A DNA stretch of 9,591 bases. Source: an uncultured Erysipelotrichaceae bacterium (GTDB lineage Bacteria > Bacillota_I > Bacilli_A > Erysipelotrichales > Erysipelotrichaceae). The translations under genes and the position numbers were made by a program. Location: contig OMUX01000425.1 in NCBI GenBank assembly GCA_900314345.1, forward strand, positions 1-9,591, given 5' to 3'. This document shows, one piece after another, positions 1-5,850 of the stretch (position 1 is the stretch's first letter; each line of letters starts with the position of its first letter). The notes under the pieces were generated by a model. It ran no database searches, had not been told where the DNA came from, and saw nothing but the letters and a program-made list of their open reading frames with translations.

Positions 1-138
1 ATGTTCTCCTTTACCAGTCTTATTGCCTGAAAGAAGACAAATCCCCCGTTTTTTCTAAAAACATTTTTTCGCTTTTTCTCAATATTGACTGTTCCCTGCG
101 GAACGGGTGTTCCATGAAAACGGAAGCGAGGGATCATC
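1..138. other. Leader/intergenic region before the zinc-ribbon gene
   Basis: No convincing gene lies here. A frame open from base 1 ends in TGA at 28-30 and could be the last codons of an upstream gene, but nine codons cannot prove it. Positions 49-80 are rich in T runs. I found no well-spaced sigma-A promoter: a TTGACT at 85-90 has no matching -10 box. Positions 91-113 hold three 5-nt arms, GTTCC, GGAAC and GTTCC, where the middle arm can pair with either neighbour. A GAGGG ribosome binding site at 128-132 sits 6 nt before the ATG at 139. Confidence 0.5.
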
Positions 139-1428
139 ATGAGCAAGGTTACCGTGAAATGCCCGGGATGCGGGGCGGAAGTGGAAATCGACAATGCTGC
201 AGAGAGCGCAAAGTGCCCGTACTGCGGAACGGAACTGATCGCAAGAGGAACAGCAGGCAATACCGTAAACAATGAGAAGCTTGGCTATGAGTTTGAAAAA
301 GGAAGGATCAAGGCACAGCAGGAATCCGGAACAGCAAAGGACCATGTACAGCCCGAGAACAAGCCTGAGAGGAAACACAAGCATCGTTTGCTGAAGTTCT
401 TTGCCTGGGTTGTATTCTTCCCCATTGCCTTGACCATCTGGCTGTGGAGCTCAGATACGGCAAAGAAGTGGAACAGGAATGTCAGGATTGTTCTGACAGC
501 AGCGGTATGGCTGCTGTTCGGAGGATACTACCTTGCCGGGAGAACACCGAATTCCCATAAGGTGAAGAAGGAAGATGTCTATCTTTCTGACTGGATGGAT
601 GAATGCTTTGCAGTGGACAGCGATGTGAAGCTGAAAAGAGACAAGAATGACAATGTCACGGTCAGCTTTGATCTGAAGTGTGACCAGGCACCGCAGGATT
701 ATATTTCCTCTTTGTTTTCAGAGCATGATCTGAACATGCAGGACTTCACGCTGGAGGAGGCGGATCTGGAATTCGGCGAACTGAAGCTTTCAAAAAACGG
801 CTGGTTCAGCAGTGCCAAGGCTGAGAAGATAATCAATGACTTCCTGAACATGCAGGAAGGGGAAGAAAAGGAATTCTCATTTACGGTAGATGATGTCTTT
901 GACTATCAGTGGAAGAACATGGTGGAAGCCTCTGACTTCACGATCTCCATGAACCTGGCATATGAAGGACCGGATCCTGATGGAAGTGAAGGTGTCTATA
1001 CCGTATGCATTCCATGGAAGACAAGTCTTGCCACACCGACACCTGAACCAACACCGACACCGACACCGGAACCCACAGAAGAACCCACACCGGAACCAAC
1101 CGTGGAAACAACACCAGAGCCAACACCGGAACCCACAGCAGAAGCTGCAGCTTCCGGCATCCGTCCGGAATTCCAGGAAGCCATGGACAGCTATGAAGCA
1201 TTCATTGATGAATACTGTGACTTCATGCGTACCTACTCTTCTACAGACGATACGACAGCGTTGATGACGGAGTATCTGGAGTACATGACAAAGCTTGCAG
1301 ATATGGAAGCCAAGATGGATGCAGTGGATGAATCAACCCTGACACCGGAAGAAGATGCTCTGTATACACAGGTCATGACACGCACTAGTGCCAAGCTGAT
1401 TCAGGTCAGCGGAGAGATCAGCGGCTGA
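139..1428 (+). CDS. Zinc-ribbon membrane protein with Thr-Pro-Glu-Pro stalk and C-terminal helical domain
   Basis: The 429-residue product begins with a zinc ribbon: paired CPGC (residues 8-11) and CPYC (26-29) knuckles that should hold one zinc ion. A charged linker (about 50-83, very basic at 75-83) leads to two hydrophobic segments, about 84-103 and 115-134, so the protein is probably membrane-bound. Residues 150-295 form a mixed domain I do not recognise. Residues 299-334 are a low-complexity run of TPEP/TPTP units. The last 90 residues (about 340-429, starting GIRPEFQEAMDSYEAF) look helical and resemble a small domain seen at the end of secreted or lipoprotein-type proteins of gut Firmicutes; from memory this may be DUF6591. 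The start at 139 is supported by GAGGG 6 nt upstream and by the zinc ribbon beginning at residue 8. It is monocistronic, with a terminator-like hairpin downstream. Function is unknown; a membrane-anchored envelope or sensing role is inference. Confidence 0.85.
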   Translation: MSKVTVKCPGCGAEVEIDNAAESAKCPYCGTELIARGTAGNTVNNEKLGYEFEKGRIKAQQESGTAKDHVQPENKPERKHKHRLLKFFAWVVFFPIALTIWLWSSDTAKKWNRNVRIVLTAAVWLLFGGYYLAGRTPNSHKVKKEDVYLSDWMDECFAVDSDVKLKRDKNDNVTVSFDLKCDQAPQDYISSLFSEHDLNMQDFTLEEADLEFGELKLSKNGWFSSAKAEKIINDFLNMQEGEEKEFSFTVDDVFDYQWKNMVEASDFTISMNLAYEGPDPDGSEGVYTVCIPWKTSLATPTPEPTPTPTPEPTEEPTPEPTVETTPEPTPEPTAEAAASGIRPEFQEAMDSYEAFIDEYCDFMRTYSSTDDTTALMTEYLEYMTKLADMEAKMDAVDESTLTPEEDALYTQVMTRTSAKLIQVSGEISG

Positions 1429-1485
1429 CATGGCATGCATCAGCGTGGGATATCACTGACGGCGCAGAACAAACTGAAGAATACG

Positions 1486-1520
1486 AAGGCCTGGTTTTAT
1501 ATCTGTCAGGCCTTTTCAAT
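1486..1520 (+). terminator. Probable intrinsic terminator of the zinc-ribbon gene
   Basis: A perfect 8-bp stem, AAGGCCTG (1486-1493) with CAGGCCTT (1507-1514), encloses a 13-nt loop and is followed by TTTTCAATT. It lies 58 nt after the stop at 1428. The large loop and short T run make it weaker than the opposing terminator at 1626-1650. The stem is nearly symmetric, so it might also serve transcripts arriving from the right. Confidence 0.6.
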
Positions 1521-1527
1521 TGCCTTG

Positions 1528-1554
1528 TTTTACAATTTACGCAAATATGTAAAA
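1528..1554. repeat. AT-rich inverted repeat between convergent transcription units
   Basis: TTTTACA (1528-1534) is matched perfectly by TGTAAAA (1548-1554). Inside it ATTT (1535-1538) pairs with AAAT (1543-1546), leaving a 4-nt ACGC loop and one unpaired A at 1547. The result is a nearly symmetric 27-bp element. It could be a protein-binding site or a weak RNA hairpin. No gene starts here, so an operator role is uncertain. Confidence 0.4.
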
Positions 1555-1625
1555 TCCATGCATCATCCTTTCCTTAGCGGAGTTAGAATGATCCGGCTGT
1601 TGTTTTCATGCAGCAAAGGGCACAT

Positions 1626-1650
1626 AAAAACCGCCTGGCTTCAGGCGGTT
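1626..1650 (-). terminator. Intrinsic terminator of the nanE-nanK unit
   Basis: Read on the minus strand, a perfect 9-bp stem AACCGCCTG / CAGGCGGTT (arms 1642-1650 and 1629-1637) with a 4-nt loop runs straight into TTTTT (1626-1630). It begins 13 nt after the nanK stop codon. A GC-rich stem, tetraloop and U tract make it the clearest terminator in the window. Confidence 0.9.
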
Positions 1651-1663
1651 ATGACATGATGGA

Positions 1664-2533
1664 TCAAAGCAGGTCTGCCATTGCCTTGACGCCATACAGG
1701 CCGGCGAGGTTGCCAAGCTGTGCTTTCAGGATCTCTGTTCCTTCAAAGCCAGGAATCAGGATTTCAGAAGTCTTGTTCCGGATGCCGTTGAATATCAGTT
1801 CCTGATCCATGATTCCCCCGCCCAGGATGACTGCCGGTATGTTGTAGACATGAATGAGAGAGGCAATGCCTGCAGCACATTCCTGCATCCAATGGTCAAG
1901 GACCTTTTGGATTCTTTCATCTTCAAGATTGGCGAAGAGGTCTCTGCCGTTATGGATCTCCGGATTGATTTCTGATGCAGAATGCACCAGGGCAGTGGTG
2001 CTGGCACAGGATTCATAGGTTCCTTTCCAGCCATTGGCTTTTTCTGAATGACTGTACAGGCCGCCGATCATGACGCCGGCGTTTCTGCCGGTTCCATAAT
2101 AGGGTTTTCCGTTGAGAAACACACCGCCGCCGATGCCTGTGCCGTAGGTAAGGCAGATGAAATCACTGTGATTTCTGCCTGCACCGTATGCTGCTTCACC
2201 ACGCGCTGCGGCATAGACATCATTCTCCACGGCACACGGGACATGGAAGTGTTCTTCAAACAGCTGTCTGACAGGGGTTCCGGTGTAGCCGGGCATATTG
2301 TCATTGGCATAGTGGATGGAACCGGTATCTTCATCCACTTGTCCGCAGGTGCTGATTCCGATGGCCTCAAAAGGCTCAAATGAGGAAAAAAGATCCATGC
2401 ACCGGTGCATGACGGAAGAAGCACCTTCCTTTGCCAGGGTGTCGGCTTCCTTTGTTATGATCAGCTGATCATCTTCAAAAAGACCTGCTTTGATGCGCGT
2501 GCCGCCGATGTCCAGGACTGCTGTTCTTCTCAT
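1664..2533 (-). CDS. nanK: ROK-family sugar kinase, probable N-acetylmannosamine kinase
   Basis: The 289-residue ROK kinase would phosphorylate N-acetylmannosamine with ATP to give ManNAc-6-phosphate, the substrate of the epimerase encoded just upstream. The ATP phosphate loop is DIGGTRIKAG (8-17). The catalytic aspartate is D105 in VENDVYAAARGEAAYGAG (102-119). GTGIGGG (131-137) and PAVILGGGI (233-241) are the second phosphate and adenosine regions. Length is typical for the family. The classical ROK zinc signature CGCxGCxE is missing; the equivalent stretch reads GTYESCASTTALV (171-183), keeping only the E-S/C-A-S core. Such zinc-less ROK members exist, including as I recall some ManNAc and beta-glucoside kinases. 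The start at 2533 follows the nanE stop by 2 nt, with GGAAG just upstream inside the end of nanE, so translation is probably coupled. The specificity call rests mainly on the nanE neighbour; another hexose or hexosamine kinase role is possible. Confidence 0.85.
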   Translation of the reverse strand: MRRTAVLDIGGTRIKAGLFEDDQLIITKEADTLAKEGASSVMHRCMDLFSSFEPFEAIGISTCGQVDEDTGSIHYANDNMPGYTGTPVRQLFEEHFHVPCAVENDVYAAARGEAAYGAGRNHSDFICLTYGTGIGGGVFLNGKPYYGTGRNAGVMIGGLYSHSEKANGWKGTYESCASTTALVHSASEINPEIHNGRDLFANLEDERIQKVLDHWMQECAAGIASLIHVYNIPAVILGGGIMDQELIFNGIRNKTSEILIPGFEGTEILKAQLGNLAGLYGVKAMADLL

Positions 2534-2535
2534 GC

Positions 2536-3234
2536 TCAGTCTTCCAGTGCCTTCATGAATTCCTTTGTAATCTCAAGCGGGCGGGTGATAGCTGAACCGA
2601 CAACCACAGCCCATACATCCATGTCCATGGCATGGCGGAGCATTTCCGGTGTGGAGATATGGCCTTCGGCAATCACCGGCTTGCCGGATTCATGAACCAG
2701 CTTCTTGATCATGTCATAGGGCGGAAGCTTTCTTCCCTTGGTATAGTCCGTGTAGCCGGCCATTGTCGTGCCGATGAGATCAAAGCCGATCTCAGCAGCG
2801 TGCAGACCTTCCTCGGCATCCGAGCAGTCAGCCATGAACAGCTGCTCCGGATACTTCTTCCTGACTTCCGCAAAGAAATCATCCAGGGATCTTCCTTCCG
2901 GTCTTGTGCGGTGTGTGGCGTCCATGGCGATGATCTCACAGCCGCATGCCATCAGGGCATCCACTTCCTTCATGGTCGGTGTGATATAGACATCCGGATA
3001 GTCCGGATAATCCTTCTTGATGATGCCGATGATCGGCAGATTCACGTTCTTCCTGATTTCTTCAATATCTTCAACCGTGTTGGCACGGATGCCCTTGGCA
3101 CCGCCAAGGTATGCCGCATAAGCCATGCGGCCCATGATGAAGGATGAATGCAGCGGCTCATTCGGCAGAGCCTGGCAGGATACGATCAGATTGCCATGGA
3201 TGGCATCCAGAATCTTCTGGTTTCTTTCGTTCAT
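2536..3234 (-). CDS. nanE: N-acetylmannosamine-6-phosphate 2-epimerase
   Basis: The 232-residue cytosolic TIM-barrel enzyme converts ManNAc-6-phosphate to GlcNAc-6-phosphate in sialic-acid catabolism. Family signatures run the whole length: [17 protein letters not shown] (18-34), [13 protein letters not shown] (45-57), [18 protein letters not shown] (70-87), the MDATHRTRP stretch (104-112), and [10 protein letters not shown] (188-197) followed by [10 protein letters not shown] (210-219). By comparison with characterised NanE, the lysine in GIIKKDY (K73) and the glutamate in IAEG (E190) are the likely catalytic pair. The frame stays open up to 3444, but that would overlap the divergent gene. 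The Met at 3234 starts exactly where family members start and has AAGGAG 12 nt upstream. It is first in the nanE-nanK unit. No nanA lyase or sialic-acid transporter is in view, so the pathway is only partly represented here. Confidence 0.95.
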   Translation of the reverse strand: MNERNQKILDAIHGNLIVSCQALPNEPLHSSFIMGRMAYAAYLGGAKGIRANTVEDIEEIRKNVNLPIIGIIKKDYPDYPDVYITPTMKEVDALMACGCEIIAMDATHRTRPEGRSLDDFFAEVRKKYPEQLFMADCSDAEEGLHAAEIGFDLIGTTMAGYTDYTKGRKLPPYDMIKKLVHESGKPVIAEGHISTPEMLRHAMDMDVWAVVVGSAITRPLEITKEFMKALED

Positions 3235-3246
3235 AGATAGTGTTTT

Positions 3247-3267
3247 CTCCTTGCGTGTTCCATTATA
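3247..3267 (-). promoter_or_regulatory. nanE -10 box and ribosome binding site
   Basis: On the minus strand a perfect TATAAT (3262-3267) lies just upstream of an AAGGAG ribosome binding site (3247-3252), which is 12 nt before the nanE ATG. The predicted leader is only about 20 nt. No good -35 box lies 16-18 nt upstream, so transcription may depend on an activator. The ribosome binding site settles the nanE start at 3234. Confidence 0.65.
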
Positions 3268-3275
3268 CCCACCGA

Positions 3276-3303
3276 TTGACAAAATGCTCGTGGTCGTTAG
3301 GAT
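3276..3303 (+). promoter_or_regulatory. Candidate promoter of the FAD oxidoreductase gene
   Basis: A perfect -35 TTGACA (3276-3281) is followed after 16 nt by TAGGAT (3298-3303), a 4/6 match to TATAAT, about 36 nt before the ATG at 3339. This -35 lies only 8 bp from the nanE -10, so the two divergent promoters practically abut and one bound protein could affect both. The weak -10 keeps confidence modest. Confidence 0.5.
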
Positions 3304-3338
3304 GAAATCAGAACGATGAGAGAAAGGATCTCTGTGAT

Positions 3339-4694
3339 ATGAGTGAAATGATTGCATACGGCGGAAGGAATGTTCCGCTGCTTGGAAGCTATGATGCGGT
3401 GATTGTCGGCGCAGGAAGTGCGGGATGTGCTGCGGCATATACATGCGCAGGTCATGGTGTCAGAACACTGCTTGTTGAAAAATCCATCCGGACCGGAGGA
3501 TCCAGTGTGAATGCCCTGGTGACTCCGATGATGGATTCCTATACCGGACACCACAGTGTGTTCTATGATCTGGAAGCGGCCTTGAACAAAAGAGCACAGA
3601 CCAGGGACCAGTTCGGCACACTGCAGAGAAACTACAGTGCTGATAACATGGCGGATGCCTGGGAAGAACTGCTGCAGAAGGCTGGCTGTGAGATTCTCTA
3701 TGATGCATGTCTTTCCGACGTGATCATCGAAAACGGAAAGATCAGGACACTGATCGTGACGACCTGTGAAGGTCTGCAGGCAATCAATGGAAAGGTCTTT
3801 GCGGATACCACAGGGGATGCGGTCTTTCTGCGTGAAGCAGGTGTGCCGACAAGCCATGGCGATGATCAGGGCAATGACCAGCTTTCCAGCCTGCGCTTTG
3901 AAATGGGCGGCATTGATATTGAAGCATTGCGCAGCTATGTCATGGGACTTCACGATAAATATTCCAGGAACAATATCAAGGGCGACCTGTTTGAATCCGC
4001 TATGGTTGGCGGCAGAGGCTTCTCCATGGAACCGCTGTTCCGCAAGGGCGTGGAAGAAGGCATCCTGACGGAGGATGAACTGCGCTATTACCAGAACTAC
4101 AGCATTCCGGGAAAGCCCGGGTGCATGTCCTTCAACTGTCCGCATCTGGTGAATCTGAAATCCAATGCCAGTGCCATGGACAGATCCAGGGCAGTACAGG
4201 ACGGCCATGCCAGCATCCAGAGGCTGGTGAAGTTCCTGAAGAAATACATGCCTGGCTTTGAAAACAGCTACCTGATCCGTGAGGCTGACATGATCGGCAT
4301 CCGGGAAAGCTGGCGCCTGAACGGCATCTATGTGCTGACAAGCAAGGATTACATCAAGCAGGCAAGGTTTGAAGACGGTATTGCAAGGGGAGACTGGTGG
4401 ATTGATGTCCATACGGCAGACGGCAAGGAACAGGAAGGCTTTGAGTTCAAACACGGGGATTACTATGAGATTCCATACCGTTCCCTTGTATGCAAAGACA
4501 TCCGCAACATCATATGTGCCGGAAGATGCATCTCCACGGATTTCCTGATGCAGGCAAGCATCCGCATCATCCCGACATGCATCGACATGGGACAGGCGGC
4601 CGGGGAAGCACTGGCTTTGTCCGTCAAGGATGACATTGAACTCAATGTCATTGATGGCAAGAACATCAGGGAAAGACTCGGAGAATACAGGTGA
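3339..4694 (+). CDS. FAD-dependent oxidoreductase, substrate unknown
   Basis: The 451-residue flavoprotein looks soluble. An N-terminal Rossmann fold shows the dinucleotide motif [14 protein letters not shown] (21-34) and an acidic ribose-binding residue in LLVEKS (E47), followed by RTGGSS (51-56). ADTTGDA (155-161) and the C-terminal [10 protein letters not shown] (390-399) with [11 protein letters not shown] (418-428) are the other FAD-contacting motifs. Together they are typical of the FAD_oxidored (PF12831-like) group, many of which have no assigned reaction. It has no signal peptide and no CxxC iron-sulfur motif; cysteines at 261 and 267 in GCMSFNCPH are notable. AAAGGA at 3323-3328 lies 10 nt before the ATG. 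It is transcribed divergently from nanE and has its own terminator-like hairpin. A redox step on a sialic-acid-derived or other sugar acid is possible, but only context suggests it. Confidence 0.85.
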   Translation: MSEMIAYGGRNVPLLGSYDAVIVGAGSAGCAAAYTCAGHGVRTLLVEKSIRTGGSSVNALVTPMMDSYTGHHSVFYDLEAALNKRAQTRDQFGTLQRNYSADNMADAWEELLQKAGCEILYDACLSDVIIENGKIRTLIVTTCEGLQAINGKVFADTTGDAVFLREAGVPTSHGDDQGNDQLSSLRFEMGGIDIEALRSYVMGLHDKYSRNNIKGDLFESAMVGGRGFSMEPLFRKGVEEGILTEDELRYYQNYSIPGKPGCMSFNCPHLVNLKSNASAMDRSRAVQDGHASIQRLVKFLKKYMPGFENSYLIREADMIGIRESWRLNGIYVLTSKDYIKQARFEDGIARGDWWIDVHTADGKEQEGFEFKHGDYYEIPYRSLVCKDIRNIICAGRCISTDFLMQASIRIIPTCIDMGQAAGEALALSVKDDIELNVIDGKNIRERLGEYR

Positions 4695-4697
4695 ACG

Positions 4698-4724
4698 AAG
4701 ACAGGGTGCGAAGCCCTGTTTTCA
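4698..4724 (+). terminator. Probable intrinsic terminator of the FAD oxidoreductase gene
   Basis: A stem centred on ACAGGG (4701-4706) and CCCTGT (4714-4719) has a 7-nt loop. It extends outward through one G-T and two A-T pairs (4698-4700 with 4720-4722). TTTT lies at the 3' side, and the stem begins 3 nt after the stop codon. This is a good placement for a terminator, though the T tract is short. Confidence 0.65.
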
Positions 4725-4731
4725 TTAAGGG

Positions 4732-4756
4732 CTGAATGCAGATTCCATGCATTCAG
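4732..4756. repeat. Perfect 9-bp inverted repeat upstream of the regulator promoter
   Basis: CTGAATGCA (4732-4740) is exactly complementary to TGCATTCAG (4748-4756), with a 7-nt spacer GATTCCA. It lies 13 bp upstream of the predicted -35 box of the next gene and has no T run after it, so a second terminator is less likely than a protein-binding site or a plain RNA hairpin. Confidence 0.5.
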
Positions 4757-4769
4757 ATGAAAAATCATC

Positions 4770-4798
4770 TTGAAATCGCTTTCCTGCATGTATATATT
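4770..4798 (+). promoter_or_regulatory. Sigma-A-type promoter of the regulator-permease-hydantoinase operon
   Basis: TTGAAA (4770-4775) and TATATT (4793-4798) are separated by the ideal 17 nt. The predicted transcription start falls near 4805, about 25 nt before the ATG at 4831. This is the best promoter match in the window. It suggests the regulator is transcribed first and that downstream genes may read through from here. Confidence 0.7.
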
Positions 4799-4809
4799 GG
4801 AATTAGTTA

Positions 4810-4824
4810 TTTCGGAGACCGAAA
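4810..4824. promoter_or_regulatory. Palindrome at the predicted transcription start; candidate operator
   Basis: TTTCGG (4810-4815), a 3-nt AGA centre and CCGAAA (4819-4824) form a perfect 15-bp palindrome just after the predicted start site and before the regulator ATG. A repressor bound here would block its own promoter, a common autoregulation layout. The GGAG that best serves as ribosome binding site (4814-4817) overlaps its left arm and centre, so RNA folding could also mask translation. The binding protein is inferred. Confidence 0.45.
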
Positions 4825-4830
4825 AAAGGT

Positions 4831-5778
4831 ATGAAGAAGAAAGGCCTCGAGGATCTTAGAAAACAGAACAGCAGTCTTATCCTGAACCTCCTCCTGCAGG
4901 AACATGCGTTATCCAGAACGGAGCTTGCAGAAAGAACAGGACTTTCAGGCAGCACGGTAAGCAGTGTATGTGCACAGCTTCTGGAACAGGGATGGATCCT
5001 TGAAACAGGAAGCGGGAGCCGCACAGCAGGAAGAACACGCAGGGATTTATGCATCAATCCTGACTATGGCTGGATTGCCGTGGTGGAAACCACCAGGAAA
5101 TCCGTCTGGTATTCCCTGTTTGATCTTGATCTGCAGAAGGAGGCTGCAATGCAGATCAGTGATCACTATGTTTCCGGCAATGAACTGCTGGAACTGATCA
5201 GCAAGACGATTGAAGCTACCGTAAAGAATCACAGGCTTCTGTCCATCGGACTGCTGTATCAGGAGGATATGAAGGCATCAGACTTCAATATCCTTTACAA
5301 CACCGGCATCTACTCGGATACGATTCCGCTGAAAACAGCGCTGCAGTCGGCATTCCGGGTGAATGTATATGAAGATTACAGCCAGCATTATACGATTACA
5401 AAGGCGCTTGCAAGGGAGCAGGCAAAGGACCACAACGTAGCCCACATCATGCTTGGACAGACCATCGCCGCATCCGTGACGGTGGATGGAAAGACCGTCA
5501 TGCTTGATGAAGGATTCTGCAGAAGCAGGGTGAAGGAAGCTGAAGGAAAGTATCCTGCACAGCTGGCTTCGTTCATTGTCCTGATCGCTTCGATGTTTCC
5601 CATCAGGCATGTTTTCCTTTCGGGAATTCCAGGTGATCAGGAGTATCTGATCCATTCTCTGAATGAGGACGTCGGAAAGACACTGGGGAAGAAGATCAGG
5701 GTGGAAAGCCTGAGCGGGAAGGAGGATCCTCTGCCGGATATGGCAGAGCATCTGAGATCGCTCGCCATGGCTATGTAA
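4831..5778 (+). CDS. ROK-type transcriptional regulator with degenerate sugar-kinase domain
   Basis: The 315-residue protein starts with a winged helix-turn-helix: residues 14-57 carry a MarR-like fold with SRTELAERTGLSGSTVSS (28-45) as helix-turn-helix, and SGSRTAGRTRR (61-71) as the wing, at the place where ROK repressors usually have a GRRP-type motif. Residues 78-315 follow the ROK layout but lack its active parts. There is no DxGGT phosphate loop; the VENDA catalytic stretch is reduced to NVYEDYSQH (178-186); the zinc CGCxGCxE motif is absent. It is shorter than usual ROK repressors (about 370-400 residues). It is therefore probably a DNA-binding sensor without kinase activity. The ATG has AAAGG only 1 nt away and GGAG 13 nt upstream, so translation initiation may be weak. 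The next gene starts 72 nt downstream on the same strand, making the permease and hydantoinase its likely targets; the ligand is unknown. Confidence 0.8.
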   Translation: MKKKGLEDLRKQNSSLILNLLLQEHALSRTELAERTGLSGSTVSSVCAQLLEQGWILETGSGSRTAGRTRRDLCINPDYGWIAVVETTRKSVWYSLFDLDLQKEAAMQISDHYVSGNELLELISKTIEATVKNHRLLSIGLLYQEDMKASDFNILYNTGIYSDTIPLKTALQSAFRVNVYEDYSQHYTITKALAREQAKDHNVAHIMLGQTIAASVTVDGKTVMLDEGFCRSRVKEAEGKYPAQLASFIVLIASMFPIRHVFLSGIPGDQEYLIHSLNEDVGKTLGKKIRVESLSGKEDPLPDMAEHLRSLAMAM

Positions 5779-5783
5779 CAAAG

Positions 5784-5830
5784 GAACCAACAGCCTGTGG
5801 CTGGGTTCATAAAACAGGGGGCATGAACCC
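5784..5830 (+). promoter_or_regulatory. Two mutually exclusive hairpins in the permease leader
   Basis: Hairpin A pairs GAACC (5784-5788) with GGTTC (5804-5808) and CAGCC (5791-5795) with GGCTG (5799-5803), giving 10 bp with a 2-nt bulge and a TGT loop. Hairpin B pairs GGGTTCAT (5803-5810) with ATGAACCC (5823-5830), giving 8 bp. They share 5803-5808 and cannot form together. Neither has a U tract. Immediately after B, GGGAAAGGG (5832-5840) contains the permease ribosome binding site. This is a candidate post-transcriptional switch or an mRNA processing/stability element. I recognise no known riboswitch class. Confidence 0.45.
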
Positions 5831-5850
5831 CGGGAAAGGGAAAAAGCATT

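Noticed and set aside
1021..1140. CRISPR-like or tandem DNA repeat in the CCA/ACACCGGAACC-rich stretch
   Set aside because: The repetition follows codons for Thr-Pro-Glu-Pro in the zinc-ribbon protein. There are no unique spacers of constant length.
1435..1659. A 74-codon plus-strand open frame in the convergent gap
   Set aside because: It runs through both terminator hairpins and the AT-rich repeat, has no ribosome binding site and shows no recognisable protein character.
3319..3333. Short hairpin AGAGA-AAGGA-TCTCT presenting the FAD gene ribosome binding site in its loop
   Set aside because: Only 5 bp of mostly weak pairing; expected by chance in a purine-rich ribosome binding region.
3235..3444. 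N-terminal extension of NanE up to 3444
   Set aside because: The extra 70 residues are not NanE-like, overlap the divergent FAD gene, and include the likely promoter and AAGGAG site. The Met at 3234 matches the family start.
3297..4454. A 385-codon open frame antisense to the FAD oxidoreductase gene
   Set aside because: The sense strand carries the FAD motifs. The antisense product has no family signature and would overlap the nanE promoter region.
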